Shown piece by piece: positions 46,400-59,400 of a stretch of 64,000 nucleotides of DNA (its first letter is position 1; every line of letters starts with the position of its first letter). Below the pieces are notes generated by a model, which saw only the letters and a list, made by a program, of their open reading frames with translations, was not told where the DNA came from and searched no databases. The stretch is from Heliocidaris tuberculata (Eukaryota > Echinodermata > Echinoidea > Camarodonta > Echinometridae), in the NCBI GenBank assembly GCA_025618425.1, contig CM046847.1, positions 5,114,759 to 5,178,758 on the forward strand, in the 5' to 3' direction. A program made the translations under genes and the position numbers.

Positions 46400-48655
46400 T
46401 ACAAAATTATTTTTTTTTACTGGCTCGGCCCCCAAAATGGTTGAGGCATATAGGCCGGTACAGCCTACATGCCATTCTTTACAAAAGAGTGGGAGATATA
46501 TGTCCCACCTTTCTTTCCCCATTTTACGCCATTGTTAAAGTAGATATTCATTGATTTTTAAAACTGACTTAAGTTTCATTATTGCGTAGGTGAAGCTTAG
46601 ACCGGACAAGTTTGTCAAAATTCGACGCTTGCAAACATTCGAAGTAATGATTATTATCAATTACAAATTGCTAAAATACAGCCCCGACATAGCACCTGAA
46701 CAGCTCTCCGAAAGCCGCTGAAATGTGTGACGTCAAAGACAGGACGTTAATTGCACAAGCAGACGATGTTCCATAACATCTCACATATTTTCAGTGCCTG
46801 TTTTGTCATCTTCTCTTCAGTTATTTCACTTCACTAGCATTAGTCTATTATGTTTAATACATATATTGCCTCACTCTAAACCCCGTGCATGGGTTTATTT
46901 GGATGGAAAATGAAGCGTTACAAGAATAAAGGAATCAGTTGCTTGTAAACAAAATAGACGCCATTGCATTCACAGCTGCATACACCGCTGGACGTTCGGC
47001 GTTGAATGAGGGATGAATACCGTCCTTGCAATCATTCAGCGGGCTTTTCAATTTGAAAGTGTGGTTTCTTTGATTGTTCATTAACCCTCATCCTATATAT
47101 TTACAAACAAAAGATTTCAGTAATCAGAATCTGTTTCATTCCCATTTTAGAATGGTGTGAAATATGGGCACGTTTGAATACACTAAATTCTTTATAATTT
47201 GAGAAATAACTGCACTGCACTTATGTTCATTCTTTATGGGACGTCGTCTGCTTGGACAGGATTGTTCCCTTTATTGACGTTGTAGTATTTTCCTCATCCT
47301 CACTTCATCTTTTTCTTTAATTTCTCACTTTCATTTCCAATTGTACAAAGTCATTTTGAGAGGACATTGCCCTTTGTACTAGAAGTCACTACCACTCCTG
47401 TGTTATCAAATTTATTTATCAACAAGTGGTCAGCTGCATAGCCATCACACATTAGTGACTCACCCTCAATTCAAGGAATTGCAACAATACTCTCTTTCTC
47501 TTTCATCCTGCTTCTCTAGCAAGGGATGAGAACAAACACTTTTTCATCTCCATCTTTGCTAGAGATACACTTCTCAAAGTTTTCTCTTCGAGTTAACACG
47601 ATAATTTGAGGATGTCATCTTTACACTTCTGAATTTGTTTCCTGCACTTCAATTGGAGCAATTTCTACAATTCAATCCTTTACATTCTACACTCCTTCAT
47701 CTCACCTGGAGAAATTTGTACTACCTCTTTCATCATCTTATTCTCTGCAATTCACTCAGAGAACAATCCAAAATCTCGCTTGAGCTAGCCAAGTAGTTTT
47801 GTGATAATTTCTGTGGTGTTATCTGTGTAACTATATTTGGGAAATTGTGCAATATTGCTATTAGTGGAGGATTCATGCCCGGGAAACGCCTGCACGCGTA
47901 AAGTCGGTAAGTGGTGATTGCTTTTTATTCCCATCTCGCTTATAGTTAGCAACCAACCTCTTCAACGTCATTGAAACATTGTTATTTTTTTGGCGAAGCG
48001 CTTGTATATCGCAGATGCTGGGAGGTAGTTTTATTTGTATTATTGTTTAATTACCTGATATGTAGTTGACTTTAAACTGATACGATTGCTATCTGTTAAC
48101 TTGCCAGTTTCTAGTGATACATTATTTATATTTGTGATTTTCTTTGAATGTGTACTTTAAGGGCAATATTCTCTTCCAAGTAACCGAACGTTTTCCTTTA
48201 AATAATTAGTTGTCAGTGGGAACATGTTCAATCGCTCAAGCATGCATTAATAGAGGACTAAAATATGCAACGAGATTCCCATTTCTTTCTACATAACTCG
48301 AGATATCCGACTTTCATTCAAAGTGAATATAGTTCAGTTAGGTATTAACATTAATAAGTATATAGCAGGCTGCTAACCTTCCTCACAATTATCCCATCCC
48401 CCCCCCCCCCCCCACGGCTGAATTTGCTCCAGACGGGGATTATCCAACTTCACTCTCCACCCCCCCCCCCCCCCCCCCACCTTTCCTGGCGCGAACGTGA
48501 TATTTGCCACCGTCTTGAGTTCCTGCCGCTAGCTAGCTCACTGTATTTTGCAGGCACAAACCCTGGTCAGTCGTAAAACAGTGTCTGCACTGTGAGACTA
48601 CCATAGGCCCTGTATTATAGCTGCTCCTGATCTAACTCACTGTAGAGGTCAGTGA
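46400..48655. other. Intergenic DNA, no gene recognised
   Basis: Unique-looking sequence lacking a recognised frame. ATGCCCGGGAAACGCCTG followed by a good donor GTAAGTGG (47877-47915) could be a 5' exon of an unseen + strand transcript, but its frame stops after seven codons. C runs lie at about 48399-48412 and 48462-48478. Confidence 0.5.
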
Positions 48656-48659
48656 TCTA

Positions 48660-49221
48660 ACTCCAGGGAGCTCGAACGCGTAGCGTTCGAGCTCCAGGTA
48701 CAAATAACCGACGTCTGCATCGCCATGAGTTTGGTTAAATTCATTTGTTAGTTTTTGAAGGTAAGATGAAAATTTGTACTTACATGTCAGGATAATTACT
48801 TTATATATGCAGTAGGTTTTCAGATTTCACGATTTGACGATCATTTCGATGAAAAAAAGATAAATTTCCTCTCCGAGCCGATCTTTCCCCGTGTTGTATC
48901 GTCGATGCAAATGACTCGTATTCACGGTGCGCATGCAATTCAGCGCATGCGCATTGCGAATGCGAGTCATTTGCATCGACGATACAACACGGGGAAAGAT
49001 CGGCTCGGAGAGGAAATTTATCTTTTTTTCATCGAAATGATCGTCAAATCGTGAAATCTGAAAGCCTACTGCATATATAAAGTAATTATCCTGTCATGTA
49101 AGTACAAATTTTCATCTTACCTTCAAAAACTAACAAATGAATTTAACCAAACTCATGGCGATGCAGACGTCGGTTATTTGTACCTGGAGCTCGAACGCGT
49201 AGCGTTCGAGCTCCCTGGAGT
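48660..49221. mobile_element. 562-bp near-perfect foldback palindrome (TA-flanked)
   Basis: The ends ACTCCAGGGAGCTCGAACG and exact reverse complement lie between TA dinucleotides (48658-48659, 49222-49223). The two arms, about 270 bp each, differ at only a few positions. Each arm holds its own small palindrome CTCGAACGCGTAGCGTTCGAG near the tip. The centre (about 48925-48955) is a short GCGCATGC-rich loop. Probably a Tc1/mariner-type MITE or foldback element, recently formed. Confidence 0.88.
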
Positions 49222-49223
49222 TA

Positions 49224-52200
49224 CTCCTGATCCTGACCTATGCGTGTACTACACGACCATGTAGGTAGTTGGGTTAGGCTTCTCTCAAGACACAATGATT
49301 TTCTGATAAAGTGTCAAATTAGGATGTGTGCTTGCAGTTGCAGACTAAGCTCACCCCACTGTTTCAGTTTGGGTTGTGATTTGTTCATAAACTGCGTAAT
49401 AAAATCAACATTTTAAAAGTATTACATTACTAATATAATTTTGCATGGCAAATAAATGGGTGATTTCGAGAATGCTGCATGTAGACCTGTATCTACTTAC
49501 CAATTCGCTGACGCGGCGAAACCTCGATTTCTGGTGCAGTTTATTCCCATACATGTATATGTTGACCTGCAAAGCATAGGCCTACATGTGTTTGCCACCA
49601 GAGCCTGCACAGTCCAGCGGAACATATTGTTTTGTAGCTAGTCGTGATTGTAAAGTTTCGATGTCGTTTAAATGTTTTCCATTATAATGGTAGCTTGACG
49701 TGGTACATACAGTACACTGATTTGATTTTAGCTAGGTGAAACGGCAATGACATACAGAGCGCATAAAGTCGTTACATAGAACGAGATTCAAAGTGCCACT
49801 GGATAAGATGCATTGTGTGCACATTCATTGAAACTTTGGAGTTTGGAATCGTGCATCAATAAAAGAAACAAACCTAGAATACTAAAAGCTCGCGGAGTAA
49901 TCGGATCAGTAGCGTAGGTATGCATTGAATGGGGGGGGGGGGGGGGTAATGGGATGATCATCCCCCTCCGATCCCCTCCCGTGGCCTAACAGACATGCGT
50001 TTATATTGCACTGTGGTCCGCTAACTTTCCAATGCCAAAGGGAATGTTAATACCCGTCTTTGTTCAGATATTTTAATACCCATCTCATTCCAAATTTATT
50101 TTTTTCAGTGCTAATTCATAAAAGTCGTATCAAATGAAACTATATTGGAACATGTCTTTGAACTATGGTGTCTCCCCCCCCCCCTTTCTTCTTCTTTTTC
50201 TTCTTCTTTTTCTTCTTCTTTTTATCTCCTCTCCTATTTTGATTTTTCCTTCACTCCTAACTGCTTCTCCCTATCTTAACTAGTCTCTCTCTCTCTCTTG
50301 TTAAAATTAAAGATACACTTTCCCCCTATATTATTTCATACATCCAGCGGTCACAAATACAAAAGCAATATGCTGCCAAATTAATAATAAATTAAAAAAT
50401 ATATAAGCAAAGCCATACACAACTACACAGCAGAGAACAGTGGTTTTGTGTTTGGGTCATTTAATGTCCATTTGATAATAGTACTTACTACTCTCACACA
50501 TAGATAATAACATTCTACCTAAAACACGTTTGGTTCTCTTCTTTCCCATGTTGCATCCATACACACAAAAAATATAAACGACAACAAATTAATGCAACAT
50601 TTTCTTAGCTAAGGTAGTTCTGCAATTCATAAAAAATAAGTACTAACACATTTTTATAAAATTCAGCTGAGGATGGAGTTTGTAAGTACATGTATCTGTA
50701 TTTTTTGCCTAATGGCTTTAAAATAGGGAAAATTTGATAAATTGGTAAATAACTGCAGATGAAAAGAAACATTGTGAGATGGAGAGAGGGGAGAGGTGAG
50801 AGTGGGGGTAGAGAGAGAGTGAGAGGGAGAGAGAGAGAGAGAAAAAGGGGAAAACACTGTCAAAGATATAATTATGCAGTTTTAAAAATGAACAATTATT
50901 ATTGTCTTCTATGTTTAAACATACCAAATATTTTCAGCAACCAAATTGTAAAAAAAAGTTGATGTTGTGTGGGACTTGAACAACATGATCACAGAACAAC
51001 TGTGCAATACTGGATACCTGTACATACATGTAGAAAAGACAAGTACATGTATTCAGATAGAGGAAAGGAAAATAAATTGAGTGTATCGTGTTCAAAAGAC
51101 CCTACACGGGTAAGATATTTAGTGCTTCTTTTCGTGAGATTTCTCTACTATTGGGCTATCAGTTCATTGTGCTATACATCAGGGTATGTAGCTTTAAAAT
51201 ACCAAATTCATTCTGAAACAGGCTCAATTTTTTTCTGGACAGGGGGGCAAAAAATCCTGTTTATTATTGATTAAACACTTGAGTCAATTATTGCCCGCAA
51301 ATGGGGACAGATCATGACCCCTGAAATGCTGATGATGTTGCAGAATCCACTGAAAATGACTATATTCTGCTAACAGAGACCTCACAAATTTTGGGTATTC
51401 CATGTGACAGTATAGATGAGACATTCTTTTTTTCAATAGCTACATTTGTAGTTGGGGTGTAATTTCTATTTATTTCCATTTGGGGTAATGGTTTTTTTTT
51501 TTTAATAAACAGCGAAAGGTCTCATTTTCAGTTTTAAAAATGAAAAAGATTCATAGAACATTAAGATTAAAATTCAATGCACCCTTCCTCTTCAATCAGT
51601 ATAAATCAAAATAAATTATTTCATATCGTCTTTGGTCATATTTCCCGTTTTCCAAATTATGTGCAAACAGAAACTTTTCCTCCTATGAGGTATTTGCTAT
51701 ATAAAACAAGATTATTGTTATTACTATTATTCTACTTCATACTCTGCATATAAAACTTCACAGTCTTCCTACAAACAAAGGATATTCAATGCTGATATAC
51801 GAGGTGTTGAGCGACTGGTGATAATAACAATAACATAAACAATGTAGAGGGCATGTTGAAAATCTTTGGGATGAAAATGTGTGAAGAATTCATCTTCACC
51901 AATAGGGTCATACACGTATGTTTAACTATTTATCAAACACTTATTCTCACAAAGTCACAAACAAAATAAATTTCTGTCCTATTTACATTGTGATAGCTAA
52001 AAACGAATCATGGTTAAAAAATACAACAGAAAGTATTTAAGCCACAATCGGCCATAATTGCACATAAGTAGCAGATATCTGCATAAATCAAGCTTTTCGT
52101 TGCATCACAGAAAGCTATTCTCTTCAAGATCACAAAAACATAAAATCCTGGATAAAAAGACTGAGTGCATTTGTAACTAAAAACATCTTTCAAAACACAC

Positions 52201-53069
52201 CTCTATCAAATTGTGCATTGCCACAACAACCAAGTTGTAACTTATTCCTAGATTGCGATACCTAAAGATTGCTAATTACTGAAAGAGAAAAGCATTAAGA
52301 CACAAAGTTATTCATCAAAGCAATAGACTTGATATCAAATAATCACTATACAATGACTATGAAAAAAAATATAAGGAATAAAATCAATTCTATCTCTAAT
52401 GACATTAGAATGATATTTGATCGCATATTTGCTTTCATATTAGTAAGGTAAAATGAACTTATCATGGTGTGTACTTCCTATGCCCCCCCCCCCAACTATA
52501 ATCATATGAAGATATCTATGGTAGAAATGTAAGAAACATTTGCAGACTACCATACTAACATATGCTATATATAATGCTATAGATAATTTTCATCAAAATT
52601 ACTTTGATACTTTAAACTTTTCATTGGTGTAAAATAATTCATATTGAAAATAAAAAAACAAAAAACTAATAACCTACTGCATATACTAATGGAAAATAAG
52701 CACTTTATGAGGCGAATTAATAAAATAATATTACACTTGAAGTAAAGACAATATATGTATCTTCACTATGTCGGTTTTTAACTACTCGAATGATAGGTAC
52801 ATGAGCATTTTCCTTGATGCTTTTATCGGGGGTGGGGGAATTATTTGGTGTTGAGAGATATGGAATCTCTGTAGAATCGATAAATTGTGAGTTTGCAAGT
52901 CACACAAAAAACTCAATCAGGATAAGAAGTATAATTGATTTGAAATCAAATATAAACCTACCGGTAATGAATTTTTGAAAGCAAAGAGCTACAAGTATCA
53001 GACCAACCAATAGTTTTGACTTTACCAGCTATGATAAAGTGCTATTTTCAGCCTTCTAGAAGATTAATC
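49224..53069. other. Intergenic DNA, no gene recognised
   Basis: AT-rich sequence without recognisable exons. Contains a G run at 49932-49946, a TTC/CTT tract (about 50185-50225) and a GA-rich tract (about 50778-50850). Part could be a long 3' UTR or downstream flank of the minus-strand gene at 56455, but nothing proves it. Confidence 0.55.
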
Positions 53070-53072
53070 TTA

Positions 53073-53481
53073 AGGCCACCACACACCTTACGATCGGTCT
53101 GCGATCCGATTTGTGAAATAAATCGCTATGGCATTAAATATTGGCCTTTTAACAAATGAAATCTACCCTATTCAGGTTCTGAAAAGCAACATGAATTCTA
53201 AACATAGGGTTTTGGTGAGCTGTCAGCTTTCTACAGGGAATAAGGGCAAAATTAGTTTCAAATCGTAGGCAGTCGTACGATTTTTGTGACGCCACTACGA
53301 CTCGGAGCCAATTTGGCCATTACACGGATTACAAAACTCGGCAAAGGCCGTATTATCGATTTTACTATCTGTATGACTATTCAGAACCTCAATCAAAAAT
53401 ATTTTTCATTTTTAACTGATTTGTCAAATGATATTACATTTTCTTCTAAAATCGGATCGCAGAGCGATCATAAGGTGGCCT
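53073..53481. mobile_element. MITE with TTA target duplication
   Basis: Inverted ends AGGCCACC...GGTGGCCT, with CTGCGATCCGATTT shared further in, between TTA at 53070-53072 and 53482-53484. 409 bp, no transposase. Consistent with PIF/Harbinger. Confidence 0.85.
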
Positions 53482-53484
53482 TTA

Positions 53485-56335
53485 GAGAAAAATATCAATA
53501 AAGAATGTAGATCACGTAACCTGTAATGGTCACAAATAATGAAGAATCACAGCTGAGGCGAAAAAAACGTTTAGTGGCTAGCCATAATGTTCTCACTGGA
53601 CCGATCACATAAAACTAACAAAAGCTGTACTACAATTGTTTGTTTCTTGGCTTTTGCTTGCATCCTCACACACGTAAGATATGTCAGGATACAAACAGAA
53701 GCCCTGAACAGAAGTTGCTACCTTTTTTAAATTCAGTATGATGAACAGGCAGTAGTCAATTATTAGACCAACAACAGTTCGTTTGAAATACTTTGCAAAG
53801 TAAAAGGTGAGGGAAAGGCAGAATTTGGCCTAGAAACGCTCCAGGATTTGGTGGGGACTACATATCGTCATCATAACAAGTGATATTTAAAATCATTTAA
53901 AAATATTGATAGTAAAACAACATAATCTATGAGTACATGTAGTTGCAATATCCTCACTCATCTAGCTTTCCATTAATTGCATATGTCAATGCTGTGTAAC
54001 ATGATGAATACATGTACATATCTTCCCCTTAATAGGGCTCCCTTAATAGGGCTAAAAGCATTTCACCTCACTCTGAGTTGTTCTGACAAATGCTCTGGTG
54101 ACAATCACTGAAAGCTTCATTGCATCAAAGACATAGGGTTAGGGTTATGTATAGTGTTTGGTCTAGGGTTGGAGTTAAGAATTTTGGTGTAGGAAATTAA
54201 AAGCGGAGCAATAGTCACCGTAGCATGTGTCATAAAACCCACCCAGGAAGTCCACCACACAGAGTTTTTTCAAATATCTTTGCAAATTGTGATGCCATAT
54301 GGACCGACCCTTTTAATTCAGGCATTCAGGCTTGCATATCACAGCTTTCAACACACTGATACATGAAATCCAAATGTCGTATAACTTACCACATGAACAT
54401 ATCTACCATATATACCATGAATGTGATTACACAGTATAAACCCGTATAAATAGTTTTGCACCAAATCTTTGGGTTAGATATCAAGCAAATGTCATAAATA
54501 TCATTACTTCTCTTCTACACATCAACCTAGAATGGAAAAGTAATATCCTTTTGGAAACAAAAAAGAGAGATATTTTGTGCAACGTCGTTTACAATGATTT
54601 AAACCTGAAGTAAGAACTCAAATAATCAGTGTTACACAAATAAACATGTTCCTTTGAGTAAATCAGTGAGAAATCTTAGATCAGGGCCATGTTTCATAAA
54701 ACTTGCCATTGATAATGGCCAAAACAAATCTATATGACAAATTTGCTCTCAGCCAATCAAATTCACTGATTTCAGTAGCTTATAACAGTTACTGTAACTT
54801 GTTATTGGATTTTTTTTTTTTAAACTATGAAACAAGCCCAGAACAAAACATGAACCAGGATCAGTTTATCTAATATTCAATAATTGTTCTTATTTTGTAT
54901 TTTGCAAACTGATTTCCTTTAAGAGACAATTTTACAATTATAATGATTTTATCATAGCTAAGTAATTGCACAGACTCTGAGTAACACTTTTTTACCAAGC
55001 TCAACACAATTTGACAATGTGCATAAATCACATACATGTGTGCACAGTTTGGCACTAGTTACATCTCCCATTTAGCTCTTGTTGACATGACCTGTTTTAA
55101 AAATACTGTAACAGATAATGCCACTGCCTACAATACATATTTCATTGGTGGGGCAAAATACATACTGTAATTTTAATATTTTACCTTTGAAGATTCAGAA
55201 AGAAAACACAGGCAGGCCATGTATATTAACCCCAATATGGGGAAGACTGCACCCCCGGTATATAAATATCCAGATACGCCACTCACTGAAGACATTTTTT
55301 TTTTTTTTTTTTTTGTTTAATACTGCCTTTCTTTCCAGCACACAAACATACAGTTGGTCTACTGAAAATAGAAATTGAAAATTTCAGGAAACATACACCT
55401 GTGATCGGTAAACCTGTCATGCGATTGTCAGCTAGTCAGTAGTAAAATTGCACAGGTTACCAGAAGATCTTATTATGAGAGTTTTGGAACATTTTATGAC
55501 ATGCACCTAGGATTACACAGGGTTGATACACAAAACTAAAATGGCATTGGACACTTCAAATAAGCCATATAACAGCATTGTTCAGTAACAAAATGGCCTT
55601 AAATGGCATGAATGATCATACACTGTATCACACTGAAGTATTGTTTGTTGTTTTCTTATATTTCAATACCTGTGACAGTCTTTGAAGCCCGGATTGCAGG
55701 GGAAAACAGAAAGAAATTCTAAAGCAAACATGCTTCCATGGATTTATTCTACCATTTCTGCATACTAATAGACTTGCTGAGCAAAATTCATCGGTAATGA
55801 ATTTTATGGTCATGTATACATAGAATCCTGGGGTAAAATGCAGGAGCGGAAAAAAGGAGGAAAATTAATTTAGTCACACGTTGGTATGCTGTGATTCTTT
55901 CTCTACAGTTGAATTTTATATGCATCATAATAAAAAAATGAAACCACTTCAGCCTCAAAAAACAAAAACAAACACCAACTCCACCTACTTTACTGCAGTT
56001 GCATTCTGCAGTAATCATTTAAAATGGAGGACGCCAACTTGTTCGCTTCATTTTATTTCTTTTGGAATGGTAATAGGTTCAACTTAACGTGAGACCTGCT
56101 CACGAATATCCCCTTGCACAGTACTCTTTCCTTTCATAATTTGGAGATATATGTTTCATCTATAACCACATACTTCGTAATTATGATTTCTCATCTATCG
56201 CTTAATCAGGAAAGTTGGCTCCCAACATATGTTAGGGTTACCCAAAAAGCATGCGTGCGCAGGGGTTAATAAATATTTCAGTCGGGAGAATAAGGAGAGG
56301 GCCCTATCCCTCAAGTTACTTAAGGGATAGTATTG

Positions 56336-56373
<38 letters not shown>

Positions 56374-56454
56374 AGGCTATTCAGGTGACAATTTGGTGGA
56401 TGAATTAACCAAAGCAAGTTTCAGCATGCATCAAAGCCTCTCCTGCAATCACCT
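53485..56454. other. Downstream flank of the CCDC142-like gene; no exon seen
   Basis: No recognised coding exon. One MITE (54683-54839), a poly-T run (55294-55314), and a (TA)n microsatellite at 56339-56366. Confidence 0.5.
54683..54839. mobile_element. Short MITE, GGGCC...GTTTCATAAAACTTG ends
   Basis: Left end CAGGGCCATGTTTCATAAAA; the decayed right end reads ACTATGAAACAAGCCC. Internal CTCTCAGCCAATCAAA and TTTCAGTAGCTTATAACAGT are shared with 63716-63860, so both belong to one family. Confidence 0.8.
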
Positions 56455-59400
56455 TCAGCTTTCCATCCCTCCAGGCGAATTCAAACAGCTAAATGGACTC
56501 TTCCACCTATTGCCTGTGTGCACACGTAGACTCAACCATTCCTTGCGGTGGGGGATGTTGTAGGCCTCTTCGTCGATGCCGTCCACAGAGTCAGTAACGT
56601 AGCCCCGATCTGACCCTGCCATGGCATCGTTGTTGTCCCCACCCACAGGGAGGGTGCTAGGGTGGGCTGGGGGTGCCAGGTTCTGCACAGTGAGAGGGGA
56701 GTCAGACACGCTGCCAAAGCTGCCCCTGCGGGATCCCGTGCTCTGAGCTGTGCTTGTACTGTACTCTGAGTCTGTATTGACAATAACATGAGAGGAATTG
56801 GAGTGGTGGATGGATGTAGGGAAATCAAATTCACATCTCATATACCCAGCAGAAAGGTGCAAATACATATTTCGGTTAAAATCACCAATTTTCGTAATTT
56901 TGTACATATAAACAATCAATTTCGTCCTTACATACTTCATCTTTCCTGTTACTATCATTTCAATTTCTAATGAAAGATGAAGGCTGAAAAACATGTTAAA
57001 AACATTTAAAAACTAACTCTAAATAACGATGTAGGGATTCATGAGCATATTTCTTGATGGTTCACAAATAACAACACCTCTACAGAAGCCCTGTACGAAA
57101 TGACTTTTCTATTAGGTGGTCAATTAAGTAAGTATGAGAGGTGAGGATTTGCAAGTTTTAAGTTCTTGAAGTTTCAAGCATAACAAAATCGATAGGCAGA
57201 AGAAGCCATGTATTACATGGCTTCCCACAGACTTAAGTAATAGACTTGACAACTAGCATTTATATTATTTAGTGCCTCCAGTTTGGAAAGTTTTCTGAAG
57301 CCCTATCAAATTCTTGCTCGTATCAAGAAAAAGGACTTACCTAAAATTTTATTGGATATGGCAGGGCGATTGCTAAAGTATACACAATTTGCAGCTTCTT
57401 CCTGCCCATACTTTATGCTAAATATGCATTATTTGTTTGTAGCACATTGCTTGGAAAGCATTTATGCTAAAGAAAGCATTCTACAAAATGCTTTGGGCAT
57501 GTGCTAATCTGATCAACCACATGGTTGAAGTGTCAGCCACAAACTGACAGACCTTTAAGAGCCTTGTATACTTACTGACTTCTTCTTTGGATGAAGCACT
57601 AGCCATTGCAGAGCGTCTTATCGGCTGCTGCTTGAGAAGGAGTATGGCGCCCTCAAAGTTGCGTATTGCATCAAGAGACAGGACGCTCTGTTTGCTCTCT
57701 GGGTCTAGTTTGCTGGCCTCAGAAGACAACCACTGACGGACGAAGCTGAAGTCTTGTTCCAACTGATGTGCCCCATGCACGCTGTGGAGTTATACAGAAA
57801 TTGATTATCACATGGAATTCAATTGACCTCCAAACTAATAACAACACACAACCTGTCTTTCAAGGCAATATTGGACTATAAATGATAGAGTAAAATATGT
57901 ATTCAAGAATGGCTGTAATGTTATATTGTTTGAAAACAGATGTCATGAACAAGTGAGCCTGACTTTTTCACTCTGAATGAAAAACTTTAATACTTCTATA
58001 CATCGTCCGTTGGTGATGCATAGTGGTAGCAAGCATAGAGTTAATGTATTAAATCATTCTTGAGATCTCAAGATAAAATGACATCAGCACATACAGATCG
58101 TCAACACAAGACTTTAAAGCTTCTCATACCAAATTTGGTTGTGAGGACAGAACATTTAATGCAGTATGTTTTAAAAAATAAATTATTGAGAATATGAGAT
58201 GGTGTTCAATAATGTTTTCAATAACTCATTAATTGCTCATTATTCAATATGAGCATGATTCAAAATTGCTGCTAAAACAAATTGCTTTTGACATTTTCAA
58301 TTTTGGATGTGATAGAATAAAATTCAAATTAGCCATATGTATTTCTTTAAAACCAATTGCTATTTGCTATTTCCAAGACATTTAAAAAATCAATGAAATA
58401 ATAGAAATTATCAATTTTTTTTTAAAATAATATTTTGATGATGTGAGATTCAGAATTCTTTAGCCAAATAAAAGTGATTGAGCATTACTAGGATTTAACC
58501 CCCCCCCCAAAAAAAAATGAAAAATGAAAAATGAAAAAAAAAAATGAAAAACAATAAAAACAAGACTTTATAAAATATCACTTTGGGATATGATATTTCA
58601 TCACTGGACTCTGGAGCCCACACATGTTAGTTGATTGTAAATTTCACATTCCATCTTTACAAATTTCCTCTCAGCGAAATGTACCTCCAAATTGTGATCT
58701 TGTAAGCATCTCCTATCCTGAACATAACTTTCAAGTACATTTCTTTGCTTTGCATTGTTGAACACCCGACTCATGTAAATATCAGTTTTGTTATTTCCTG
58801 ACTTGTGTAAGTTTCAATCTTGGTATGTGTAATCTACAATGTGCCGAAAAAAGGCACCTGCTACAAGCAGTGGTCTCCTTTCTGAACAGCAAAAGCTCCA
58901 AATCAGTCACAAAGGCACCTAATCTCTTCAAAGTCATATGTTATAGAACTTGTGACCTTGACATTTCATAGGCAGTATCTACTAAACCTGTGCAAAGTTT
59001 CGCAGAATTTTGAGTAAGACTGCAAAAGGGATTAAGTAACTTTAATGATGGTTAATTAGTTGAGTAAAAATATACTATTCTAAGAAGGTATTTATCCAAG
59101 AAGTGTTTTGTGCAGGGTTGATTTCATATTATATACGATTTGCCCCCCCCCCCTCTCCCCTTCCCCCCCCCCCCCCCTCCCTTTACTTAGATTTTATTGT
59201 TCTACTTGTAATCAGCACTTAGGCTCCTCCTTCAAAATAAGCATCATCTAACTCTCCAGCATCATCTGGACTGTGATGGACAAGATAGTGATCTGAGCCC
59301 CATGCCCCCCCCCCCCCACCTCCCCTCCTCTTCCTTCCCCTTCCCCTCCCACCCATCCTACAGAGTACATTGACCCGTACCTGAACTTTGGTTTCTCTTT

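Noticed and set aside
47877..47915. ATG followed by a good splice donor (possible 5' coding exon)
   Set aside because: The frame meets a stop after seven codons and no partner exon was found.
53286..53501. 71-residue frame
   Set aside because: Lies almost entirely inside the TTA-flanked MITE.
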